64,000 nt of DNA from Nematostella vectensis (GCF_932526225.1 NC_064037.1:17336471-17400470), one strand, 5' to 3'; counted from the stretch's first letter, positions 10,947 to 22,965 are shown. The notes: a model not told the origin generated them from the letters alone. Made by a program: numbers and translations.

Positions 10947-13900
10947 ATGGCGGACTTCGGTGGCGGGCCAAACCGCGGCAATCAAGGCGGATTCTACGAC
11001 AATTTCGGCGACAAAGGCCGGTAAGCATTATTTTGCCATAAGTTGCGGTTATCCTTTCCCATGGCTGACACACGGAATGTGTTTTACAGTGACCAGGGGC
11101 CTGGCGGAAGGCGCAGAGGCGGTGGGGGCTATGGTGGTGGTGGTCGCAGTGGACCTCCAAGAATGCCTACCGAGCCTCCTTTCACTGCATTCGTAGGGAA
11201 TCTTCCAATCAATACAGTGCAGGGTGATCTAGACCAGATTTTCGCTGATCTACGGGTGAGTAATTGCGATAATCGGGAAGGTTTTATGAGTGATCGTAGC
11301 ACCATAACGTTTGGACACGAAAGCTGAGCACTATCATGATGAATCAGTAACGTGACTTCACTTGAACTTTATTGTAAATTGTGAGATGGATGTATAATGT
11401 AGACTTTCCCCGATTTATCGCTTCGTGGCTTTTTTAGATGGTTCTCTGTCGATAAACGTCATGTCTGGGTTTGTTTGGGTTGTTGGGATACGTTAGATGT
11501 CGTTGGCTCGTGCCAAAATCCATCGAATGAGAAACACGTGTGCGCGGGATACTCTAAAAAAAATAACACTATGCCCTTTAGTTTTATATTATTTTATTTG
11601 TGACTGAGATCAAATGCATGCACTTAACAATGTGCTATCATATTCTTTAGGTGTCTTTTAATATAATAGTTGACATTTAAGCATTTCTTATTGTTTTCTT
11701 TCGTTTCACCCTATAAACAAGAGTTTCTCATGCAATTGATTTTATGTTACTGTTGATTCCTAATTGTGTGGTCTCCAGATCCGAAATGTCCGACTGGTGC
11801 GAGACAAGGAGACAGATCGCTTTAAAGGTAATTTATCTAGTTTTGGATTGCTTTGAAAACTCTTTCTATCAGGTACACTAAATAAAGCACAACTCATAAA
11901 TTTTTTAACAACTGTCTCAAGATTTGCCTATTTCCAGTTTATTTTCATTTGGTCTAGTTTCATTTAACATTATCTGTTCATAAAGTATAAAACCAATTCC
12001 TTTTTTATATGGCTGATTTGGCATGAGCTAGGATAGTTCTCCAGGTTTTCATCCATGGCTTGCGCCTCACTGCTATTTTGAACTGTTGATATCTTTAATG
12101 GACATGATGAGACAATGACTAATGGTGAAATATTAATTTCCTTCCAGGATTTTGTTACGTAGAATTTGAAGACCCGGAATCTCTGACAGCAGCACTAGAA
12201 TTTAATGGAGCTGTAAGACATCTTTCAATGTTTTGTCCTTTTGTCTTTGCTTTCTGAGGCGATATTAAAGTTTTTTATTTGTTCTAGTTGGTAAATGACA
12301 GACAAATTAGAGTAGATATTGCTGAGGGAAAGAGGGACAACCGTGGCGGTGGAAGAGGGGGGCGTGGTGGAGGCAGAGGTGGCAGCAGCTTTGGAGGCCC
12401 CCCTGATAGAGGTACAGGTTAACTACAGTAGTTCATTCATTTATTTGAGAGGCCCCCCTGATAGAGGTACAGGCTAACTACAGTAGTTCATTCATTTATT
12501 TGAGAGGCCCCCCTGATAGAGGTACAGGCTAACTACAGTAGTTCATTCATTTATTTGAGAGGCCCCCCTGATAGAGGTACAGGCTAAGCGTTTAACTACA
12601 GCAGTTCATTCATTTATTTGAGAGGCTTTTGAGTCAACAAATAATCAACAACAAAGTAAATGTAATATAACAACAATATTGGTATATCTTGTAAAAAAGG
12701 CCTGTACTAATAAATCTATAGGATGAATAGTTGAGTGTAGAATGCAGAAATAATATGGTTGTTAAGTGTTTGCTGAAATGCCTTGATTGTTTGTGTTCAG
12801 GTTTTGATGACAGAGGCAGTGGAGGAGGGAGATATGGTGCGTATTGACATAGACATTCTAATTTATATGGGATCTCTGTACCAGAAAAAAACCTGGCTTT
12901 GGCTTATTAGTTTTATTTGACACTGGGACTGGTGGGTGATAATGCGGAGGAAAAAGACTTGATCTATTAGCAAGGTTTTTGACAACACATTTCAAGTGCA
13001 ACATCCTCACAAATGAAAGGGAACTTTCTTTTATAGGTAGTAGTTGTACCTAGACAAACAATTTTCAGGTTGAAGAAATGTTTCCCAGACAAACCCTGAA
13101 GAGATGTTCGGGTGTAGCCAGCATTACTGTGAAATTGTATACACACATGTTGCCATTGAAGCCATTTCAAAAGTGGAGTTTTCTCTAGCAAATATTTTTC
13201 CATGTGACTAGGTGTAACTGGGAATGGCTTTGAATTACCATGTTTTATTCCCTGGTCACAAAATGTAAGCAAATCCCTAAAGAAATGAGGTTAATTAAAG
13301 CATGAAAAAAATTCCAATAAAGAGCATACCAAAACATGTTCCATTCTACACCCTGCAAAGCAAAGCTATATTCTGGGTGTAACATAGTTCATTTTTTTTT
13401 TTTTTTTCATATGATAGAGGTCGGTATGGAGGTATGTGATTTGCCTGCTCCTATGAGCACATGACCAACCATTTTATCTTATCACACCATGATTTACTTG
13501 CAGGCCATGGAGGTGGCAGTGGTGGTGGCTGGAATGATGGCTGGAACGAGGGAGTTCGAACACCCAGGGGTGGCATGAGGGAGAGAGGAGGGAGAGGGGG
13601 TTACGATGGACCACGAGGTGGTGGGGGACGATATGAGGAATTCAGAGAGCCAACTCCAGGTGTGTACATGAAGTATGTGCCTTTCAAAGAAGGATATTAA
13701 CTGACACAGTAAAACTTGCCCAAATGGGACTTACATAAATAGATATTATATATAGAAGACACAAGTGGAGCTTGCATATACAGATAACAGACAGAAATGG
13801 TATTCCCATAAACAGGGGTGGCCAAAGGAATGTGAATCAAGTGACCTTTCACTCTCCCCTTTTGCAACTTTATGCATCTAATAGTCCTTTGCTTTGTTAT

Positions 13901-14101
13901 CTGTCATGTCTTATTGACCCTCTTTTTGCAGAGGAGCGTTCTCAGAGACCAAAGCTAAAGCTGATGCCTCGCACAGTGAAGGACCCAGTGAATGATCTAG
14001 CATCTGAGACTCAGCGCATGAAAATTTTTGGTGATGCAAAACCTCGAGAGGAGAATGTGGCAAAAGAAGTTTCTAAGCCTAAAGATAGTGCTGAGGATTG
14101 A
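10947..14101 (+). CDS. EIF4H: Eukaryotic translation initiation factor 4H (eIF4H)
   Basis: eIF4H is an RNA-binding cofactor that stimulates the eIF4A helicase during cytoplasmic translation initiation. Nine exons give 283 residues with consistent phases: 10947-11020, 11090-11255, 11779-11827, 12148-12212, 12288-12411, 12801-12836, 13420-13431, 13504-13659, 13932-14101. One RRM spans about residues 55-125, with RNP2 AFVGNL (58-63) and RNP1 KGFCYVEF (96-103), then the family signature VDIAEGKR. Gly/Arg-rich segments lie at both ends. The C-terminus has [11 protein letters not shown] and KPREE, as in vertebrate eIF4H (near 250 residues). The 12-nt exon 7 adds GRYG; skipping it keeps the frame, so it may be alternative. 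The exon-5 end with its donor is tandemly copied in intron 5. The start matches a TISU-type ATG. Confidence 0.93.
12394..12613 (+). repeat. 55-bp tandem repeat copying the eIF4H exon-5 end and its splice donor
   Basis: Four units begin at 12394, 12449, 12504 and 12559. Each starts GAGGCCCCCCTGATAGAG (the last 18 bases of exon 5) followed by GTACAG and ACTACAGTAGTTCATTC. The fourth has an 8-base insertion, and a fifth fragment follows. Every unit keeps AGAG|GTACAG, so intron 5 contains three extra candidate 5' splice sites. Confidence 0.92.
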
Positions 14102-14855
14102 TTCATGTACACCAGGTATGATGTTGAGATGGTGTCTCATTTACCGGGTAAAGAGAGTACATGTACATAAGTATGATATATGTGTCTTATTTACCGGGTA
14201 AAGAGAGTACAATACACATGTATGATGTGTCTTATTTACCGGGTAAAGAGAGTACAATACACATGTATGATGTGTCTTATTTACCGGGTAAAGAGAGTAC
14301 AATACACATGTAATATGTATGTGTCTTATTTACCGGGTAAAGAAAACTATCTGTTGCCCCTGCCTGGTGTCCATCCTCATGAAGTTTTAGATTCTCTAAA
14401 TCTTGTTTGTTTTTATGACAGAGCTCAACTTTGTAATGGTTGGCAGATTTCTTTGCTTTTCCAAGTAATAGCAGTGACAGGTGGTGAATGACATGGAGTA
14501 TGTTAAAGGCTTCAGTAATCTCACATTGAACACTGCTGACAGAGGTTCATTCCCAATGATGGGCTCAAATGTTACTATTGTTGGTGTCAAGATGAAAGAT
14601 AGCTGTTTATTGTGCGGCATTTATAGGAGCTGTCAAGACCACAACATTCTACCCTTTGATGTTGGGAAATATAGGAATGCCAACTCCTGCATCATTATTA
14701 AAATATGTAAAGTTCCAGTGATTAGAAAGCAGCCTGTCAATTTTAATCTAATGAGGGTCGTCCCTCGGCTTGTTAGTAAACAGAAACTCAAGAAAGGACT
14801 TGTTAAAGCTGGTCACTAATTCATCATGAAATAAATCAACTTCAAAAGGGTTCTA
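14102..14855 (+). other. Probable eIF4H 3' UTR
   Basis: Follows the eIF4H stop and ends near AATAAA at about 14831. An open frame at 14481-14819 lies inside it with no recognisable domain; I take it as chance, though a separate small gene is not excluded. Confidence 0.5.
14135..14345 (+). repeat. 45-bp tandem repeat in the eIF4H 3' UTR, about five copies
   Basis: The unit contains GTGTCTTATTTACCGGGTAA AGAGAGTAC and CACATGTATGAT. TTTACCGGGTAAA within it is nearly palindromic. The array starts about 30 bases after the stop codon, so if the 3' UTR is as drawn, each mRNA carries all copies. Confidence 0.85.
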
Positions 14856-15310
14856 CTGAAGTTGGTTTCTTTTGTGAAATCAGTGCCTAGCTGTAACTGA
14901 TTCAGTCTTGTGTTTTTGTTTACCGTGTGGAAAGGCCTTTGTTATTTACAATGTCATATTAGACAGCTGTTTTCAGTTTTTGGCAAATAATGCTTTGCCT
15001 TATCATAAGTAAGGCTCTAGCTATATTTAGAGGCATTGAAGGCCACAAAGAATTTGTAGCATAAGTTGTAAAACTTAGATGCAATATCATTAACAAATAA
15101 AATGCCCTTTACAGATTCAAGCTGTGTGTTAAATTGTTAGGACAGGTTTGCAAGACAGTACTCTCAATTTTATTATTATTATTATCATATACCTCAAAAT
15201 ATGATTAACAGATTAGCAGGGCTCCAGTTAGTCCCAATACCCTTGATAGTCATGGAATTAAGATGTCTTTTCCCATGCCTGAGAGGTTATGGAATTAAAA
15301 TAAAACACCT

Positions 15311-15453
15311 TACCGTATCTACTGATGTATAATACACACAAACTTCTCATATAGAATTTTTTTCAAATACTGTATAGTTACTTTTCTAGGTTTTTTTTTT
15401 TAAATTACCTAAAAAAATCAGGTTGTATATTATACAAGAGTAAATACGGTAGT
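15311..15453. mobile_element. Short TIR element (about 140 bp)
   Basis: Left end TACCGTATCTACTGATGTAT and, on the other strand, right end TACCGTATTTACTCTTGTAT; similarity continues as AATA(C/T)ACA. The interior is AT-rich and non-coding. This is a typical small MITE. Confidence 0.75.
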
Positions 15454-15907
15454 AAAAAGTCAAGTAATTTAAACAACAATAAAAAACATTTTATGTTTAA
15501 AAATGAATATAAAATATGAATAACTGCCACCTGAAAGAACGTGTTTTTGGGTAACAAAAAGAAAATGAATGGCAACGTTATCCATATAGCGTTACATACC
15601 TATTGTTGGCTGAGGATGTGGCCAGTCATAGGTATATGGAAAAAGTATTTTAATATGAAGTGAACCACTTTTTGTCCTTGGGGGTGCGCACCCCCTGTGT
15701 ACATGCCATATATTATACATGAAAACCATGCTAGAATCTCCCTTGACTGTAGAATTACTCAAATAAACAGGTGAAAGGCCATGACTTCTTAATTCAAAAG
15801 TCCTTGAAAGCATGGGTGGAAATATTGTTGCATGGTAAAATACTCATATCTGCTTTTACTAATTCATTTTTGATAGAATTTTTGTTCAGTTGGTTGCGAC
15901 TTATAAG

Positions 15908-15998
15908 AATACTTTTGTCTTTGTTATATGCAAATTTCAATTTTCCTCTGCTAATACTTTTGTCTTTGTTATATGCAAATTTCAATTTTCCTCTGCTA
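15908..15998 (+). repeat. 45-bp direct duplication
   Basis: AATACTTTTGTCTTTGTTAT followed by ATGCAAATTTCAATTTTCCTC is present twice, starting at 15908 and 15953, with no visible difference. It contains ATGCAAAT, an octamer (POU-factor) motif, in each copy. Confidence 0.9.
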
Positions 15999-16170
15999 AT
16001 AATAATAATGATAATAAGAGTAATTGATATAAATATTATATATTTAATTATTATTGTCATTTAATTTTTATGGATTCGATAATTCGAGCTTATTCGGGTT
16101 ATTTTTATGTTTCAAAGTTAAGGCTTCGTCTCTGTATGAATAACTGTCAGTTAAAAAATTTCCTGTCTAG

Positions 16171-16489
16171 GGGTGGGGGGGTGAAAAGGGGCATGTAAAT
16201 CCGCATTTTTGGGGCAAATCCGTGGATCCGCATATTTTTTTAGATCCGCATGATTTGACAGATAAACGATAGCATCGATTAAAATTTATTTAAAATCCGA
16301 AATTCGACCGTCGAAGCAGTCAAAATCCGAAATCCGCGCCCGAATTGTGAAGAGATCCGTGATCTGCCGCACTTCCAAAATCCGCCAATATAATCCGCTG
16401 ATATAATAATCAAAATCCGTAATCCGGGAGCATTTCGGGGCCGAATCCGCCGATCCGCGAACCTATTATCCCCCCCCCCCCCCCCCCTA
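16171..16489. mobile_element. ATCCG-rich element with CTAGGGGTGGGG / CCCCCCCTAG ends
   Basis: Bounded by CTAGGGGTGGGGGG and an inverted C-run ending in CCCTAG. Inside, ATCCG followed by C, A or T occurs more than ten times at irregular spacing (ATCCGCAT, ATCCGTGG, ATCCGCCG). About 320 bp, non-coding, just upstream of TMEM167. Confidence 0.5.
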
Positions 16490-16640
16490 GTGCCTGTTGA
16501 TTCCTTTACATGAACTTAGGCTCCCTGTGTTGTTTACAAGAAAAGGCCTAGGTGCCAGTTGACGTGTCGAGATAGTCAGCGGTTTTACAAACAAAAGCAA
16601 GAAATAGTATTCTCTATCTAGAAAGGTTTTCCCCGCCGAA

Positions 16641-18585
16641 ATGGTGAGTTATTTCCAAGAACCCTTCACTATTTATCGACTCTTGATAGTATTTATGTAT
16701 AACATACTTTAACTTTCATTCCTCAGTCGGCGATCTTCAACTTCCAAAGCCTTCTCACAGTCTTACTGTTGTTGGTATGTACGTGTGCATATGTGAGGGC
16801 TATCTACCCGTCACTTCTCGACAAAAATAAAACAGGGTATGTAAGCATGCACCCCCTTTTCCACTACATAATTATCAATTAAAGTGGATTTCTCGATTGG
16901 AGAATACACACTGTAGAGTTCCATCTTTAACAGTGTCCCTTTGCAAAGTGGCCCTGGGAACAAAGTCAAACATAATCTTTCGACTGGTTTGGTAGTCAAA
17001 CATCCAACCAAAAAAGTCTTATAAGTACACTGACTGAAAATACATTGATTAGTTCGATTAAGTTTGGAAATTTCTGATAAAGTTTTAAAATTCTTCTTAG
17101 ATAATGCTTCTTATTAATGTTTAACCCAATCAAACACCAATTGTTCAATTAGATCTGGTTTGATTAAAGTGCCCCTAGCATCAAATTACAGTAACTTGCT
17201 TTTAATATTTACTTATCCTTAGATGAAGAATAGCTAAAGAGTTTTCATATGATATCAGAAAAAATCTTGAAATTTGACCATGGGCAAAGATACAAGCGTT
17301 TAAAAACAGCTCTTCCTTTTCACAAATTGACCCTATGGATCGAGCCCGCGCTCGATTTATTATATGGCTACGATAGTACGCGCACTGTGATTGGCTTATT
17401 GGCAGTTGTGACATTCCCGTATTGCCCATCTCTGAGGGCATTACGGAATTCCGTATTGCCCTACGAAAAAACTTCCACAATCTTCTGTTTTTTTTTTTCA
17501 CCTTCACACTGCAAAATGAGCGACAGCGAACATTCAGGTAGCGAATTCTAACACCCAGAAAAAGAAGAAATGGTTGGTTGGCGGGCCGCCTTTTTCCATA
17601 TCCGGATAAGGAAAGATACTTGTTGAATCTTTTCACTCATTTCAATTTTTGATTTGGCAGGGCGCTAGTGTTTCTTGTTTTCCCGCCTTTTTGAAATTGA
17701 TTGATAAACTAATCGATATTCGTGCGAAAGCCGATTTGTTTTCTCGTCATTTTTATTTTAAAAAGCCATATAATAAACAACTTACCAACCTCGACCGTTC
17801 GGTCATGCTGGGAAATATCAAACCTTGGCTTTGGCGCATCGACCTTGCAAAGCCTTGGTCGATACGCCAAAGCCTCAGTTTGATATTCCCCGGCATGACC
17901 TCAATCTCAGTTAGTAAATAGTTAATAAACCCGGAAATTAAGAGTTTGATGCTAGGGGCACTTTAAGCAATTGAACATAATATTAAGTAAAAGCTTGGTC
18001 AATTACTTTGTATGTTTGATTGAGAAAAATTGTGGTTTGTATGGTTATGTCCATAATTGATTGAGTCTGATTATTAAACATTCAATTATTTGCCCAAGGA
18101 GTGGTCAATCAAATAAATTTGGTTTTAGGTACTAAAAGATAAATCTGATAGAGTGGTTTTTATTTACCTGTGAAACAAAGTGTGATTGTCAAAGAATAAT
18201 AGTCAGTAAAACACAAAAGAGAACAATAGAATCAGATCACAGTAAAGTGTAATATGCTAAAGTTTAGTTCACGGGTTTATGAAAATTACTCTATTTATGC
18301 TTTATTAAAAGGGAGCTAACTGCTTTGTTTTCAAATCTTTAGAATTCTTGGTATCTTTTGGAAGGCGGCAAGGATAGGTAGGTTTCAATGTTTGCTAAAC
18401 CACACCATTTTTACAGCCTAACTCTCTGGATCTGCCTAACAGGTCCTCCCTTTCCCTATTTAATAAGCATATTCGTCAGACTCATGACATCATTTCATCT
18501 GCTTTTAAATCTTTCAGGGGAAAGGAAAAGCCCTTACGTTGCACTGTGTTGTATGGCAATGGCCGCCAGTATACTGTTCTGGTAG
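16641..18585 (+). CDS. TMEM167A: TMEM167 / Kish, small secretory-pathway membrane protein
   Basis: Kish proteins are small Golgi membrane proteins needed for constitutive secretion. Four exons with matching phases give 71 residues: 16641-16643 (the ATG alone), 16727-16836, 18343-18377, 18518-18585. The sequence starts [21 protein letters not shown] and contains [29 protein letters not shown] and a second hydrophobic stretch ending SILFW. Human TMEM167A is 72 residues and nearly collinear. There are two membrane segments. An exon that holds only the start codon is unusual but follows directly from the ATG|GTGAGT context. Intron 2 (about 1.5 kb) carries a decayed mobile element. AATAAA near 18843 could be the poly(A) signal. 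A-type and B-type Kish were not separated rigorously. Confidence 0.92.
17340..17935 (+). mobile_element. Decayed element in TMEM167 intron 2 with a palindromic right end
   Basis: The left part holds GATTGGCTTATTGGC and GGGCATTACGGAATTCCGTA. Then comes ATG with [11 protein letters not shown] followed by a stop and a possible continuation PEKEE (17517-17575). The right part (17800-17900) is a palindrome: GGGAAATATCAAACCTTGGC against GCCTCAGTTTGATATTCCCC. The right end matches, inverted, the element at 5885-6175. It looks like a decayed DNA transposon that keeps a scrap of its reading frame. Confidence 0.55.
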
Positions 18586-19019
18586 CCTTCCCAGAATATT
18601 CTCTGTGTAAAAGGCACCCAGCTGAACTTCCAGTCTTTTAATGGATAGCCTACCAAGTGTCAAAAATACATCAAGGCTGCAACAGACTTTTATATTGCTG
18701 CCTGTCACTAACTTTTCTGCAAGTTTGGAGTTTGTGGAATCAAACCATGAAATCTTAGTCTGCTAGTCTCTTAGTTCACAAGCCCTTTGAAAGTTGTTAC
18801 AATTTATTTATGGAAAGTTAAGATTGTGAAAAAAAAAAAAAAAATAAATAAGCCTCGCTGTACCTGTAAGCTGAGGTTTGATTAGAATTCTCCAAGTCAG
18901 TGGAGCATAGGGGCTATCCAAGTGATTCTTATCAACAAAGATGAACAAATGTTTGTGCATCAAATAGGCAGGGAAGTGGCTATCCAAGGTGGTAGGAAGC
19001 AATTAAAGATCATAAACGG

Positions 19020-19060
19020 TGTACATTTTTAAACTTTATTAAATAATAAAACTTTATTCT
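19020..19060 (-). terminator. Likely poly(A) signals of the CXC-domain gene
   Basis: Two TTTATT sites (plus strand) give AATAAA on the minus strand at about 19036 and 19055, some 330 bases past the stop. Confidence 0.4.
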
Positions 19061-19382
19061 ATTAAAGATGAATGATAAATGTATGAAATGCCATGAACCT
19101 CAACCCAAAGTTTGGTAAGCGAAGTGCCCTCTCTCTAACGTGGACAAATTTTTTTTTTGCCTCCATCATCTATGAAATACACCTGGCCTAGTGTTAGCTC
19201 TAAGGGTATAGCGGATATCAAGGGGTCCTAAAAGGCAGATATAACAATAGCGCTGTTGTGACCTTACCCTCTCAAAAGAGATGGCATTGCTTGCGTACAT
19301 TATACAAAATCATTAGCAAATGTCTCAAGACAGTCTATATTCTCAACAGTAACCAAATGCTTCAATAACTCAGTCCTATAAA

Positions 19383-22300
19383 TTACTCTGTGCTTTCTAC
19401 AATAACCAGAACTTGGTTAACTTCGGGGTTTGTCAAGTCATTGGTAATAGCAGACATCTGCATCCAGTTTATTTCACTTTGCTTCTTATACATGTCTGCA
19501 TAATTCTCCATGTGCTCCAAATAGACTCTAAGCATCTGCTTTACCTCTGCCAGACTCTTAGTGCTTAACAGTGTGCTATTGGAGCTCTGCGTGTCAATAG
19601 TCACAAGCTGGTTGAAATACTTTAGGGTGCTGTTGGGCGTGGCTTCTAACACCCAGATTCCCTGATGGGGATAGTGCATGGCACTGGTAAGGAGCTCAAA
19701 TGCCAGCTGTTCCTTGGTATTCCAGTTAGCCATTTCAGGGGTTTTATCCATGCCCCGGGAAGTCTGAAACTTGTGTTTAGGCCTGGAGCGAGTGTTATGC
19801 TGAACATACTTTGCTCTGCTTTCAACTGAGGTACCCTGAGGGTTGCCACAATTGGCACAACGACAGAGGTACCCGCAACCCACACCGTTCCTGAAGCACT
19901 CACAGCGGGTCAAGTACTTTCCTGGGATGTGGATGCAGAATTGCCTGCCTGAGTCTTTGTTCTTTGCATTCCCAAGTCCACATCGACAGACATGTTTAGG
20001 CTTGTCAGGATGTGTAGGGATCTGGCTAATGACCTTCACGGTGTAGTAAGTACCATATTCGGCGGCACTGTAGCCCATGAAGATGCATTTCTGGGTTGAT
20101 AACTTGTCAGCCGGTACTACTGTCACCACTGGACAGAGTTCCAGTGAGGTGAAAAGGATTATGGGAAGCTTGAAAATTTGAGTGGCAGCAAGTGGGAGGA
20201 GATTCATCATGTCCGCTGCAAAAATACAAATAAATATCACGTTTATTTTGAAAGAAATCACGTTTATTTTTAAAAATAACATGTTTATTTTGAAAAAAAA
20301 TCACGTTAATTTTGAAGAAATCAAATGTTTCTTTTGTAGAAATCATGTTTCACATTGTAGATATTGTATGTTTGATTAGAAGAAATCACACATGTTTATT
20401 TTTAACCTTTTAAATTATTTTGTTGTACTGTACGCTTTGTGTGGGGTTATAAGAAGTTTCAACATTTGAAACACAACCTTTAACAACGATAAAACCCTTA
20501 TGACTCAAACTCCTGCTAAATTGAGCTGACTTTTCATTCTTTGAAATTCTGTGGAGACTTATTCAAACTACCCAATTCAATTTAAACTACCCACTAGCTC
20601 AAACTGTTTTCATCTATTCTGGGTTTGAATTTAAAGGTTTCCACTAAATTCACATACCCTCATACCTTTAATGTACCCTTCATTTGCAAAGTTCACTGCC
20701 TCTTTTTCAAATTCCAGCAATGGCGTCATAAGCAGAGGAGAATACCTCTCTCTATTTTCCAACCATTCCTTACTAATCAGCCTACGAAGAGTGACAACAT
20801 TTACTTGTTCATCATCTAGCATTGCTGGATCATAGCCAACACTCTGCAAATATTCCTTGAACTGCTGGCACTCCGTGGCCTCACATTGCTGGAGATCTGC
20901 AAGAATGCTGTTCAAATTGTTGGCAAGTGCAATAAAGAACCCCTCTGGATCTCCAGCCTCTCCATATATTGTTCCTAAGTGTTTACTCACTTCTTCTTTG
21001 AGTCTACTCTTGTGCGCAATAGTGTCCTGCACATTGCAGTCACTTCTACTAAACAGAAGAAGTGAGCAGGTTGAGAGGTGCAGCAGTCTTTGTGTATCTG
21101 GCACTTGTACACTGATATTGCACAGGAGTTTCCCAACAAAATGATAGTTTCTTGCTATGTGGGAAATTTTCCTAAGGGTGGCTTCACTCAGTGTACTTGA
21201 GTCTGCACATTCAGAGTCCTCTCCTGTTAGTCCCAAGGCAGCCAAGATCAAACATTGCACAGAGTGAATATCAAGAGTATACTGGAATGGTTCCTCATCA
21301 TTCTCATCATCACCTCCCTTATCCCTCACCAGACCAAACTGCTCTGTGGTTGGGACAAAACCAATGCAATCCAATGCATCTTTGTAGGAGTCGATAAGCA
21401 TAAGAGGTCCTTGGCTTCCACTGTGATGCTCATTCCAAATGTAGAACAAACTAGTGACAGCAGGAATAGTCAGATCTGTATTAAGGAAACGCCGATGCAA
21501 GGCAGGCCTCAGCTGCTCACGCAATTCAGCGACATGTTCACTGCCGCATGAGGGGGGCACCCCTGAGAGGCAGCCTCTCTTGATATCGGTCTGTAGTGCT
21601 TCGAGTTCTTGAAGGGCTGGTTCATGCAGCAGGCGCTCACCTGACTCTCCCTTCATTGTCTTCCAATGAGACACAAAGGACATCAAGTTACTATGGATAA
21701 CATCACTCACAGGAGTTTCCTGCATCCTGCACAAACCCACATCTGGTCCTTGTTGGAAAACAAGGGACAAGTTCTCAAGACAGCTTTTCATTGCTTCTTG
21801 ATCACATTTACGAATTTTGAAACGTTTCTCAAGCTTTCTTACAGCAAATGCTGGGTCCATTTTGACTTGAATATCAGATCCAAAGATGGAGATCAATGGT
21901 TCCCTGAAAGAACAGCAATCTGGAGAAAGAATTAACTCAATAGTCACTCCCTGGGTGTTAAGTCGCTGGTAGACAGCTCTTACTAGAGGTAGCACATCAT
22001 GTGGGTCTTTCCCTTTGGTTGCCTGCCAGGAAAGAACCTGCCCCTTTTCATTCAAAATGGCAAAAATATAGTCATACTTTGGCACCCATTTGTTAGTGTT
22101 AGGACAGAAGTAGCCCATCTGTTGGCTTGCTTTGAAAAAATGGCCGAGCAGTAATACCTGAGCAGATAGCTCACTCATACGCTGTGTATAATAGCGCGCC
22201 TTCTCCTTACGGTTGACAAGTAGGCATCCCAGAAGCATTTCCATAGAGGGCACCCCTGTTGGCTTATATTCCGGGAAATCAGCGGGTTCTTGATTAGTCC

Positions 22301-22955
22301 CAAGACTCAACAGTTGAATATCCTCCTCATATTTTGCTTTACACTGAGCAAAATTACTGATGTGCTGTTGGGTAATGGTATGTTCGATGTTCTCAAGACT
22401 TCCTCCAGAGGCCAGCAGTGACAAGACAGTATCACTCAGCTCCTTGGTGAAGCCTGTCCGGTGAAGCAGCACAAAGGGGATTCCTGTGGCCTCAGAGGGT
22501 GGAATCATGCTGAGGATCTCAGGATCATGTGCAATGTAGGATCGATGCTTTATCCTTCCTGTGCAGAAGTAGATCCTACTTAGAAGGATGACAGGCCAAC
22601 TGGAGCTGCAAAGCTGGCGAGGGGCTACAGCAAGACGCTGACCTGCCTGCCAGCAGTAGAACCCCTTTTTGTTTTTCTTTGGCTTGAGTAGAGGAGTATC
22701 ATCCTCTCCATTGTGACAATCAAATGGACAGCAGATTCCTTCCTTGAAGCAATCAAGCTGTTGCAGCGGGTCCCAGAGAATGACAGAAGGGAGAAGGTAC
22801 TCCTGGGGGGACGGGGGGTTAGGCAGGTCTTTTGTCACTACAGGGACGGATGGAAGGATGATTTCAGGTGATTGAAGTTTACCAGAATCATAGTCGTGGG
22901 TCAGCTTGGAGTAATATGCAAGCACGAAGGGATTCTTACAAAGTCCAAGCTCCAT
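19383..22955 (-). CDS. CXC-domain protein with zinc-ribbon-like N-terminus and transposase-like core
   Basis: Two exons, 22955-20666 and 20215-19383, join in phase 1 to give 1040 residues. The ATG is supported by an in-frame TAA six bases upstream and an acceptor (TTTTACAG) just before it. Three parts: residues about 50-150 have LWDPLQQLDCF, several Cys and His, and YFCTGRIKHRS, resembling the DUF6729-type zinc region. Residues about 270-400 have YFCPNTNKWVPKYDYIFAI, SPDCC and MDPAFAVRKLEKRF, laid out like a decayed DDE transposase core in which the usual RLDxxH motif is changed. Residues about 838-890 have CRC..., then RCECFRNGVGCGYLCRC, a tesmin/TSO1-type CXC motif. The long intact frame, the single intron and the divergent position beside GXYLT suggest a host gene derived from a transposon. 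A role in DNA binding is inferred only. Confidence 0.7.
20225..20400 (-). repeat. Imperfect AT-rich tandem repeat in the CXC gene intron
   Basis: AAATCACGTTTATTTTGAAA-like units of about 25-30 bp are repeated about six times, directly next to the 3' splice site of exon 2. It yields the overlapping lysine/asparagine-rich open frames seen here, which I do not consider genes. Confidence 0.7.
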
Positions 22956-22965
22956 CAGTTACCTG

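Noticed and set aside
14481..14819. Separate 112-codon gene
   Set aside because: It lies between the eIF4H stop and its AATAAA, and has no splice context or known domain; best read as 3' UTR.
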